This document shows positions 1 to 6,616 of a stretch of 6,616 nucleotides of DNA, in pieces. The notes under the pieces are model-generated. The model saw nothing but the letters and a program-made list of their open reading frames with translations. It did no database searches and was not told where the DNA came from. Each line of letters opens with the position of its first letter. The first letter of the stretch is position 1. The translations under genes and the position numbers were made by a program. Origin of the DNA: CAVURW01 sp963743595 (GTDB lineage Bacteria; Verrucomicrobiota; Verrucomicrobiia; Methylacidiphilales; UBA1321); the NCBI GenBank assembly GCA_963743595.1, contig CAVURW010000230.1, forward strand, positions 1-6,616. The letters are read 5' to 3'.

Positions 1-263
1 TAGAGCGAGGCGAAATTCTCTTTCTTGGACGTGCGCAGATCGCCGCCCGAGCCCTTAACCCACAGCACCTGAACTTTTTCACCCGTAAGCGGATCGATTT
101 CCTCGATCTTCGAGGACGTGTTTCCGCCACCGGTATTGGTGATGCGTTGATCCGAGCCGAGCAAGTTGGAGCGGTAGATCAGCCGACCTACAGGGTCGAG
201 AGTCGACGCATAGCCTGCGTCCCAAAGATTCGTCACAAATTGATAAGAAGTCATAGTTGTCAT
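1..263 (-). CDS. rhaD: Rhamnulose-1-phosphate aldolase/short-chain dehydrogenase, N-terminal part (truncated by window edge)
   Basis: Only the first 87 codons are present; the gene continues past base 1. Conceptual translation gives a class II aldolase N-terminus with GGGNTSSK at about residues 45-52 and WVKGSGGDL at about 68-76, the phosphate-binding glycine-rich elements of the family. The wording of this stretch matches the long bifunctional rhamnulose-1-phosphate aldolase/alcohol dehydrogenase family rather than the short E. coli RhaD; the dehydrogenase half is outside the window, so the fusion is inferred. The enzyme would cleave L-rhamnulose-1-phosphate to dihydroxyacetone phosphate and L-lactaldehyde in the cytoplasm and then act on the lactaldehyde. 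The first ATG (263-261) overlaps the rhaB stop as ATGA, pointing to translational coupling. A GAGG lies only 2 bases before this ATG but 11 before an in-frame second ATG at 254-252, so the start may be three codons later. Confidence 0.88.
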   Translation of the reverse strand, partial: MTTMTSYQFVTNLWDAGYASTLDPVGRLIYRSNLLGSDQRITNTGGGNTSSKIEEIDPLTGEKVQVLWVKGSGGDLRTSKKENFASL

Positions 264-1732
264 TTCCTCGGTTGATACGTCCGGGTCGAGAACGATTCCC
301 GAACTACCTCGCGCAGTTGATTCAAGTCGCTGATGTGACCCAGTGCCAAGCCCTGGATCAAAATGTTTCCAATTGCGGTGCCTTCGATCGGTCCGGCGAC
401 CACTTCCATTTTCGTGGCGTCCGCTGTTAATTGATTCAGAAGCTCGTTCCTCGCGCCACCGCCCACAATATGCAGCACCTTAAATTTTTTCTCGGTCAAG
501 GCCTCCAGCTTTTTCAAGACATCCGCGTATGCCTGGGCCAGGCTCTCCAGAACGGTTCGCACCATTTGGCCAGGTGACGCGGGCACGGGCTGATTCGTTT
601 CCCGGCAAATCGCTTCGATTTTTCCGGGCATGTTCCCCGGTTGCAGCAGACGCGGATCGTTGATTGGCAAAATGGAAGCCGGAACGGACTGCGCTGCCGC
701 CAATTGCGTCAGCTCATCGTAATTGAATTTCATGCCCTGGGATTCCCAGTCGCGTCGACATTCCTGAATGATCCAGAGACCGACGATGTTCTTTAAAAAC
801 CGGGTCGTGCCGTTAACACCCTGCTCGTTCGTAAACCCGGCTTCGCGCGCCGCATCGGTCAGTTGGGGGCTCGCCAATTCCGCGCCCATCAGCGACCAAG
901 TGCCGGAGCTGAGATAGACCCAATCGCTACCGGCTTTTACGGGAATTGCAGCGACGGCAGCACCCGTATCATGAGAGCAGGTGCCAATGATTGCCGCCCC
1001 TTTGAGGTTCTCAAATGAGCCGAGTTCGTAACCACCGTTTGCGCGGAGTTTGCCCAATACCGAACCGCTCGGCACCACTTTCGGAAACACCCCTGCGGGC
1101 AGACCGAGCACTTTCAAAATCTTTTCCGACCAGGTGCGGGAGACCGGGCTGTACATCTGCGTCGTGCTGGCGAGCGACTCCTCCGAGAGCGCGTTTCCAG
1201 ACAATTGCGCGTTGACGTAATCGGCGATGTTCAACAGCGCGGTCGTGCCCGCAGGTGGCACCGATTTCCCTTCGGCCTTCGCATCATGCACCTCCGCTTC
1301 CAGCTGGAATATCGTGTTGATCGCCATCAATTGAATGCCCGTTTCGGCGTAAACTTCACGCAAAGGCATCTGTTTATCGAGTCGCTCCAAACTCTTTTCC
1401 GTGCGCGGATCCCGGTAGCAGTACGCCGGAGCGAGGGGCTTGAGATCTTTATCGACCCAGACATAATCGACACCCCATGAATTGGTACTGATCCCGGAGA
1501 TCGACTCGCCCGGATGATTCGTCGCGACCAGTTCCGCGCCTTTACGTAAGCCGATCACGATCTGCGCTTCCAGAGCGGCGAGATCCCAAAAGAAATGGCC
1601 GTCCCGTTGAACCACGCTATTCGGAAACCGATGCGCATCTTCCAGAGTGAGCCGAGAACCCTCGAGCGTTCCTAGAATAACCCGGCCACTTTCGGCCCCC
1701 AAATCCACCGCCAAATAGAGATGCTTGCTCAT
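260..1732 (-). CDS. rhaB: Rhamnulokinase (L-rhamnulose kinase, FGGY family)
   Basis: Phosphorylates L-rhamnulose with ATP to L-rhamnulose-1-phosphate, the substrate of the overlapping downstream aldolase. The 490-residue product is close to the 489 residues of E. coli RhaB. Visible family features are the N-terminal phosphate-binding motif DLGAESGR (about residues 10-17), STNSWGVDY (82-90), YRDPRTEK (106-113), CSHDTGAAVAAIP with the probable catalytic base Asp255, SSGTWSLMG in the second domain, and the C-terminal IVGGGARNELLNQL adenosine-binding element. The frame is open 28 codons further upstream to 1816, but that extension is not family-like and runs through the inverted repeats, so I start at the ATG giving MSKHLYLAVDLG. 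No strong Shine-Dalgarno is present; a GAG lies 5 bases upstream. It is probably the first gene of a rhamnose operon controlled from the preceding intergenic region. Confidence 0.93.
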   Translation of the reverse strand: MSKHLYLAVDLGAESGRVILGTLEGSRLTLEDAHRFPNSVVQRDGHFFWDLAALEAQIVIGLRKGAELVATNHPGESISGISTNSWGVDYVWVDKDLKPLAPAYCYRDPRTEKSLERLDKQMPLREVYAETGIQLMAINTIFQLEAEVHDAKAEGKSVPPAGTTALLNIADYVNAQLSGNALSEESLASTTQMYSPVSRTWSEKILKVLGLPAGVFPKVVPSGSVLGKLRANGGYELGSFENLKGAAIIGTCSHDTGAAVAAIPVKAGSDWVYLSSGTWSLMGAELASPQLTDAAREAGFTNEQGVNGTTRFLKNIVGLWIIQECRRDWESQGMKFNYDELTQLAAAQSVPASILPINDPRLLQPGNMPGKIEAICRETNQPVPASPGQMVRTVLESLAQAYADVLKKLEALTEKKFKVLHIVGGGARNELLNQLTADATKMEVVAGPIEGTAIGNILIQGLALGHISDLNQLREVVRESFSTRTYQPRK

Positions 1733-1754
1733 GAAAACTCGAAAACTTTCGGAT

Positions 1755-1780
1755 AATAGCAGCGAATAAACGCCGCTATT
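1755..1780 (-). promoter_or_regulatory. 10-base inverted repeat in the rhaB leader, candidate operator or mRNA hairpin
   Basis: On the minus strand the arms AATAGCGGCG and CGCTGCTATT flank the 6-base spacer TTTATT; 9 of 10 positions are complementary and the tenth would be a G-U pair in RNA. The element ends 22 bases before the rhaB ATG. Such a symmetric site could bind a dimeric transcription factor for rhamnose genes, or form a leader-RNA hairpin. No regulator gene is in the window, so the binding protein is unknown. Confidence 0.5.
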
Positions 1781-1803
1781 GCAAGTAAAGTTAGTGAGGC
1801 TCG

Positions 1804-1819
1804 TGATTGAAATCAATCA
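1804..1819. promoter_or_regulatory. Perfect 7-base inverted repeat, candidate operator upstream of rhaB
   Basis: The plus strand reads TGATTGA-AA-TCAATCA, two perfect 7-base arms around a 2-base centre, 72 bases upstream of the rhaB start. The AT-rich symmetric layout is typical of sites bound by dimeric helix-turn-helix regulators. A TTGATT that could act as a -35 box overlaps it, so a bound protein might block or contact polymerase. Its function is inferred from symmetry and position only. Confidence 0.45.
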
Positions 1820-1906
1820 AATAGAGGCGCTTTCCCGCAGTTTGTATCGTGCCGCCCTTACCGCATGAATAAGCCTGCCTACTGTAACGACCTTACGTGA
1901 TTTCCA

Positions 1907-1942
1907 GGTCACTTACCCGCGACACTTGGCGGCGGGGTCACC
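1907..1942 (-). repeat. Imperfect GC-rich inverted repeat after the sigma cassette
   Basis: Outer bases GGT/ACC and an inner ACCC(C)GC paired with GCGGGT can form an interrupted stem starting 8 bases after the stop of the small broken reading frame. The position suggests an end-of-transcript structure, but the stem is imperfect and no U-tract follows, so it is not a convincing intrinsic terminator. It could be an RNA-stabilising hairpin or chance. Confidence 0.3.
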
Positions 1943-1949
1943 GTGGGAT

Positions 1950-2172
1950 TCAGAGCTTCCAGGTACCCTGGATAGAGACTGGAGGTCTACTCTGATCCAG
2001 TTGATCATAAGTGCGAGCCCAGTAGAGTATTTGTTGGTCTTGATTGGACTCCTCATAATGAAAAAGGTAGTAGTCAATCAGCTCGGCGGCACTCTCTGAT
2101 TTTTTGTCGTGGAGTGCCCCGGATTACAAGTAATACAGCGAGAAGCAAAGGCAAAAGGTCTTTGCGTCTCAT
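1950..2172 (-). pseudogene. Small hydrophobic-leader protein, reading frame broken at an A6 run
   Basis: Twelve bases after the stop of the PDZ pseudoprotease, an ATG at 2172-2170 opens MRRKDLLPLLLAVLLVI, a classic basic-hydrophobic signal or anchor segment, followed by RGTPRQK. In this frame it stops after 32 residues at 2074 with a basic tail (IRECRRAD). Skipping one base within the run of six A (2101-2106 region) joins it to a second open frame that looks protein-like, starting SESAAELIDYYLFHYEES and ending VSIQGTWKL at the TGA 1952-1950, for a 73-residue product. The second frame has no start of its own and a TAA shortly upstream. The break may be a decayed gene, an indel error in the assembly, or programmed slippage. 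The Shine-Dalgarno is poor. I do not recognise the family; the product would be a small exported or membrane protein of the same operon. Confidence 0.4.
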
Positions 2173-2184
2173 CGAACGAAACGA

Positions 2185-3225
2185 CTACGGCAACCCACTC
2201 GGCGTCGTCGAAGGTGTCTCAGGCGTGTTAGCGGGAGCGGAAATGACCGCTGTCTCCGGCTTTTCTGTCAACACCAACGGAAAGGTAAAGAGCTGGTCTT
2301 CCCGCCGAACAAAGACATTAACGGTATCACCGGGATGGGAGAAGAACGAGGCGTCCATCAAATCCGCTGGGTCATGGATTTCCCGTGAATCGATCCGCAA
2401 GATCGTATCGCCAATTTCAATGCCACTTTTAGACGCAGGCGAGCCAGGAGCTAAGCTGCTAACACGCGCCGTATGGGAATCGGGTGCATCTGCGGCAACA
2501 GAAATATTTATGCCACCCCAACCTTGGCGAACTTTGCCATAGATTTTGAAATCGGAGATCGCCTTCTGGATCGCTTCCGAAGGAAGAATGTAGATGGTCC
2601 GATTAGCATCGGGCGTGTTCGCGATCATCCCAGCAAGCGTGCCGTTGGATTTCAACACAGGTCCACCGAGCTCGCCTGGGCTGATAGAGGCGTTTGCGTG
2701 AATGTGGGTTGTTGGGAAGAATTGATCACGGAAGCGGATATCGAATCCCGTTACGAAACCTGGGGAAGGGCTCACCGGCAGATCGAGTGGGTAACCAATG
2801 GCGATAACGGCGTAACCAGTTTTGAGGTCGCTAGTCGTGCCGAATTGGAGAGACGGTGTTTCTGTGGCATTAATGTGAAGCAAGGCGAGTCCCGTGTGCG
2901 GATCGGTGCCAATCGCACGTGCGGGATAATCGACATCACTGTAGCGAACGATGGCGGTGTTATCGGGTGAAACCAGTACAGAGGAGGTAACGACGGAGCC
3001 ATCGGAATCGATAAAAAAACCTGAAGCTGACGGGACGAAGCCGACTCCGGAAACTCTGACATGAACGACCGCAGGCTTAGCCTTCTCAAAAACGGCGTTC
3101 ACCTCTTCTCCGACAGCGTCCAGCACACTAGCGCTTTGAACTGCTACCGTAAAAACGAATACGCTGAGTGAAGAAATCCCCAGTAATACTAAAAGGACGT
3201 TGCGACAGTGTGCGGCTTGGTTCAT
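2185..3225 (-). CDS. HtrA/DegS-like PDZ protein with lost catalytic triad (probable pseudoprotease)
   Basis: The 346-residue product has an N-terminal hydrophobic segment (about 9-30) with no clear AxA cleavage site, so it is probably anchored in the membrane with the rest in the periplasm. A trypsin-like HtrA fold follows (about 45-225) and then one PDZ domain (about 232-322: GWGGINI, APGSPASKSGIEIGDTILRID), ending in a Pro/Thr-rich tail. HtrA landmarks align easily, but the catalytic residues do not: the TNNHV position reads T80-S-S-V83-L (His to Val), the D-x-x-T-D-L-A position reads DPHTGLA (Asp to Gly112), and GNSGGP reads G184-E-L186-GGP (Ser to Leu). The frame is intact and otherwise conserved, so this looks like a retained non-catalytic scaffold rather than decay. 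It starts 3 bases after the putative anti-sigma gene, suggesting a sensing or binding role in that signalling pathway. The single PDZ and anchor resemble DegS more than DegP. Confidence 0.85.
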   Translation of the reverse strand: MNQAAHCRNVLLVLLGISSLSVFVFTVAVQSASVLDAVGEEVNAVFEKAKPAVVHVRVSGVGFVPSASGFFIDSDGSVVTSSVLVSPDNTAIVRYSDVDYPARAIGTDPHTGLALLHINATETPSLQFGTTSDLKTGYAVIAIGYPLDLPVSPSPGFVTGFDIRFRDQFFPTTHIHANASISPGELGGPVLKSNGTLAGMIANTPDANRTIYILPSEAIQKAISDFKIYGKVRQGWGGINISVAADAPDSHTARVSSLAPGSPASKSGIEIGDTILRIDSREIHDPADLMDASFFSHPGDTVNVFVRREDQLFTFPLVLTEKPETAVISAPANTPETPSTTPSGLP

Positions 3226-3228
3226 CGA

Positions 3229-3768
3229 CTAGAACGACGCCTGTGAATCGTAGGCGACGCGAGAGTTAGTGAGAACAAAGCGGGGTGCGGTGGGGTGAAA
3301 ACGAGTCTCAGCGAAGCTCAGCGCCGAATTCACTTTCGGCATGGTAAGCTCTTCCATAGAGCGTCCCGAATTGAAGACCGAAGCGAGCACCGAGTGAGCC
3401 GGGTGCAGCGGTTGCCAAATCACATCTGTGACCGCAGCAGAGAGCACGGAAGGCTTGGAAGTCGTGACCGAAGCGGTGGAGGTCGATCCACCATCGTGTC
3501 TGCCGCCGAGTAAGGTGACCGCGAAGATGGCGGCACAGGCGAAGGATCCTGCAATACCGTAAGCCAGCTGTGGCCGTGAGAGGGAACCGAACCATTCGCG
3601 AGCCTGCTCTAGTAAGCTGGGCTTCTTCGTGAGGAGCTGCGCGCGTTGGCGGCGATGCAGTTCAATGAGAAAGCGATTCACCTCTGTATCCGCTGGGATT
3701 TCGTTGCGTTTAGAGGCGAGCAGCATCTGGAGGGACATGAGCTCGGAGTCTGGTGTGGGGTTCGTCAT
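3229..3768 (-). CDS. Putative anti-sigma factor, single-pass membrane protein
   Basis: The 179-residue product has a charged, probably helical cytoplasmic N-terminal part (1-67), one transmembrane helix (about 68-88, LAYGIAGSFACAAIFAVTLLGG) and an outer domain of about 90 residues rich in Ser/Thr. It lies 4 bases after the ECF sigma gene and 3 bases before the PDZ protein, the usual place and topology for a cognate membrane anti-sigma factor, which would hold the sigma at the membrane until a signal arrives. It has no zinc-binding HxxxCxxC motif; the only Cys lies inside the membrane helix, so it is not a ZAS-type protein. I do not recognise its family by sequence; the function rests on position and topology. 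The C-terminus ends in Ser-Phe, a hydrophobic end that a PDZ domain could bind. No good Shine-Dalgarno precedes the ATG, fitting translational coupling to the sigma gene. Confidence 0.7.
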   Translation of the reverse strand: MTNPTPDSELMSLQMLLASKRNEIPADTEVNRFLIELHRRQRAQLLTKKPSLLEQAREWFGSLSRPQLAYGIAGSFACAAIFAVTLLGGRHDGGSTSTASVTTSKPSVLSAAVTDVIWQPLHPAHSVLASVFNSGRSMEELTMPKVNSALSFAETRFHPTAPRFVLTNSRVAYDSQASF

Positions 3769-3772
3769 AGTC

Positions 3773-4369
3773 TCAAAGGTATCCTTTTAGGTATTTTTGC
3801 AGCTGCTTGTGGGCGTAGAACAGTCTTGACCGAACGGTCTCCTCTTTGCAACCCACGATTTTAGCTATTTCCGAATGGCTAAGACCCTGGACGTCAAAGA
3901 AGTTCACGACTGCCCTGTGTTCTTCAGACAATTTCAATAGGGATTCGTTCAATTTTTTTTTCAGCTCGTTGATTCGAGCCTGTTTCTCTCCGTCACCAGC
4001 GATATTTGGATCAATCAACTCGGGCCGGTTGCTCAGATCGAGGTCTTCATCGTCCAAGCTCATGTTGAACCGATGCTTGTTCCGTTTCAAAAAATTAAGG
4101 GTCAGGTTGTATCCGATGCGATAAAGCCAGGTATAGAACTCCGAGTTATTCTTGAAGCTAAGCAGGCTTTGGTAGGCCTTTTCGAACGTCTCGAGACAGA
4201 GATCCCACGTATCGGCGTGATTGTTCGTCATGCCGTAGATCATCGAGAAAAGGCGCGGCTGGTAGCGCTTCACCAGTTCGTCAAAGGCGGTCGGGTCACC
4301 CGATTGCGCGCGATCGACCAGCAACCGGTCGGCAACCTCCGTCAATACGTCAGGTCCTGGCGGTTGCAC
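3773..4369 (-). CDS. ECF-type RNA polymerase sigma factor (sigma-E/RpoE-like)
   Basis: The 198-residue product directs RNA polymerase to a dedicated promoter set. Region 2 (about 26-97) shows AFDELVKRYQPRLFSMIYG, the ETFEKAYQSLLSF stretch corresponding to the polymerase-binding helix, and FYTWLYRIGYNLTLNFLKR for -10 recognition. An acidic linker (SLDDEDLDL) leads to region 4 (about 137-195), with LSEEHRAVVNFFDVQGLSHSEIAKIVGC and the recognition helix KEETVRSRLFYAHKQL. There is no sigma region 1.1 or 3, and the length is normal for an ECF factor. I choose the GTG at 4369-4367 because a strong GGAGG sits 5 bases upstream; an upstream in-frame TTG at 4384 lies before that ribosome site. It starts 80 bases after thiC and heads the cassette with the anti-sigma and PDZ genes. 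Autoregulation is common in such cassettes, but I could not identify a convincing ECF promoter. Confidence 0.93.
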   Translation of the reverse strand: MQPPGPDVLTEVADRLLVDRAQSGDPTAFDELVKRYQPRLFSMIYGMTNNHADTWDLCLETFEKAYQSLLSFKNNSEFYTWLYRIGYNLTLNFLKRNKHRFNMSLDDEDLDLSNRPELIDPNIAGDGEKQARINELKKKLNESLLKLSEEHRAVVNFFDVQGLSHSEIAKIVGCKEETVRSRLFYAHKQLQKYLKGYL

Positions 4370-4374
4370 CGCTA

Positions 4375-4379
4375 CCTCC
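4375..4379 (-). promoter_or_regulatory. Shine-Dalgarno of the ECF sigma gene
   Basis: The minus strand reads GGAGG-TAGCG-GTG, a full-strength ribosome site 5 bases before the GTG codon. It is the strongest ribosome site in the window and decides the sigma start against the in-frame TTG further upstream. Confidence 0.75.
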
Positions 4380-4449
4380 AGCAAGGAAAAGGGGTTTTAC
4401 AAGAGAGACCTGCACGGTGGATAGAACCAAAAAGACGTCAGTTGCCAGG

Positions 4450-6435
<1,986 letters not shown>

Positions 6436-6442
6436 GGAAGAA

Positions 6443-6487
6443 TGGCTTCTGGTGAGTGCTTCAAGCGGGCTCGCAATTCAGAAACCA
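6443..6487 (-). promoter_or_regulatory. Hairpin that could mask the thiC ribosome site
   Basis: In the transcript, UGGUUUCUG (6487-6479) can pair over 9 bases, including one G-U, with CAGAAGCCA (6451-6443), with a 27-base loop. The downstream arm contains AGAAG, the only Shine-Dalgarno-like sequence before the thiC ATG. The stem would therefore block ribosome binding, as expected of a translational expression platform. Whether TPP binding favours this stem cannot be judged by eye. Confidence 0.4.
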
Positions 6488-6499
6488 GGCGGTGGGTGC

Positions 6500-6520
6500 G
6501 CAGGGGTACTTCAGCCCCGC
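6500..6520 (-). promoter_or_regulatory. GC-rich hairpin directly after the TPP aptamer
   Basis: GCGGGG (6520-6515) pairs with CCCC-U-GC (6506-6500) around the 8-base loop CUGAAGUA, with one bulged U. Its first GC doubles as the 3' end of aptamer helix P1, so the two structures could compete. No U-tract follows, so it is not an intrinsic terminator. Confidence 0.4.
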
Positions 6521-6612
6521 AACTCCCTCCGTCGGTGTCATCCGAATCAGGTTCCACGGGTCGTCGGCCTGCGCCAACCTCTCAGCCCTGCATGTCGTAG
6601 GCTCCCCGGTGC
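6519..6612 (-). promoter_or_regulatory. TPP riboswitch (THI element) controlling thiC
   Basis: The minus strand carries the conserved THI-box blocks in order: CGGGGAGCC (6608-6600; consensus usually GGGGUGCC), GGCTGAGAGG, GACCCG, GGAACCTGATTCGG and ACACCGACGGAGGGAG. A short P1 can form between GCAC at the 5' end and GTTGC at the 3' end with one bulge. The aptamer binds thiamine pyrophosphate, and bound ligand normally lowers expression of the downstream gene. It ends 83 bases before the thiC start, the expected position. The transcription start and promoter lie outside the window. Confidence 0.93.
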
Positions 6613-6616
6613 TTTA

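Larger units (their letters stand above)
1733..1949. other. Intergenic region between the sigma cassette and rhaB
   Basis: About 217 bases without a convincing gene. It holds two inverted repeats near rhaB and one imperfect hairpin near the end of the upstream cassette, each listed separately. A short tandem 8-mer (gaaaactc then gaaaactt, 1733-1748 on the plus strand) lies directly in front of the rhaB start. I could not assign a sigma-70 promoter with good spacing: a TTGCAA and a TATTAT on the minus strand are 20 bases apart, which is too wide. The rhaB promoter is nevertheless expected here. Confidence 0.6.

Noticed and set aside
1733..1816. 28-codon upstream extension of the rhaB frame to an ATG at 1816
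   Set aside because: The extra residues do not resemble rhamnulokinases, the family motif starts normally after MSKHLYLAVDLG, and the stretch contains the inverted repeats.
1994..2008. TGATC-CAGTT-GATCA symmetric element
   Set aside because: Five-base arms lie within the protein-like part of the small broken frame, consistent with chance.
2114..2970. Plus-strand open frames of 142 and 165 codons
   Set aside because: They lie antisense over the PDZ pseudoprotease and its 3' flank, show no family motifs, and the minus frame explains the sequence.
4370..4384. TTG start for the sigma factor at 4384
   Set aside because: It lies upstream of a strong GGAGG that is well placed for the GTG at 4369; starting at TTG would put the ribosome site inside the gene.
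4387..4398. AAAAGGGGTTTT short inverted repeat between thiC and the sigma gene
   Set aside because: Four-base arms are too short to be a terminator or a convincing operator.
4400..4449. Possible ECF-type -35 (GGCAACT) upstream of the sigma gene
   Set aside because: No matching -10 element at a suitable distance; the resemblance is too weak to list as a promoter.

Overview
The window is moderately GC-rich bacterial chromosome. Every gene I can support reads on the minus strand, so gene order runs from high to low coordinates. The gene content suggests the Planctomycetes-Verrucomicrobia group, most likely Verrucomicrobiota: a fused-type rhamnulose-1-phosphate aldolase/dehydrogenase beside a rhamnulokinase, a TPP-controlled thiC, and an ECF sigma cassette with an unfamiliar anti-sigma protein. 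The taxonomic guess is inference from gene style only.

Region 1 (6616-4450) is a thiamine unit. A THI-box (TPP) riboswitch leader is followed by two possible expression-platform hairpins and by thiC, encoding HMP-phosphate synthase.

Region 2 (4369-1950) is a compact cassette starting 80 bases after thiC: an ECF RNA polymerase sigma factor, a single-pass membrane protein that is probably its anti-sigma factor (4-base gap), and an HtrA/DegS-like protein with a PDZ domain (3-base gap). All three catalytic triad positions of this last protein are substituted, so it looks like a pseudoprotease. After it comes a small reading frame with a hydrophobic N-terminus that is interrupted by a frameshift at a run of six A. 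A plausible model is envelope signalling in which the PDZ protein senses or binds something rather than cutting the anti-sigma factor.

Region 3 (1949-1733) is non-coding. It holds an imperfect hairpin after the sigma cassette and two clear inverted repeats in front of rhaB that are candidate operators.

Region 4 (1732-1) is an L-rhamnose catabolic operon: rhamnulokinase (rhaB), overlapping by four bases the start of a rhamnulose-1-phosphate aldolase/dehydrogenase that runs off the left edge. No tRNA, rRNA, CRISPR array, transposase or insertion sequence was seen.
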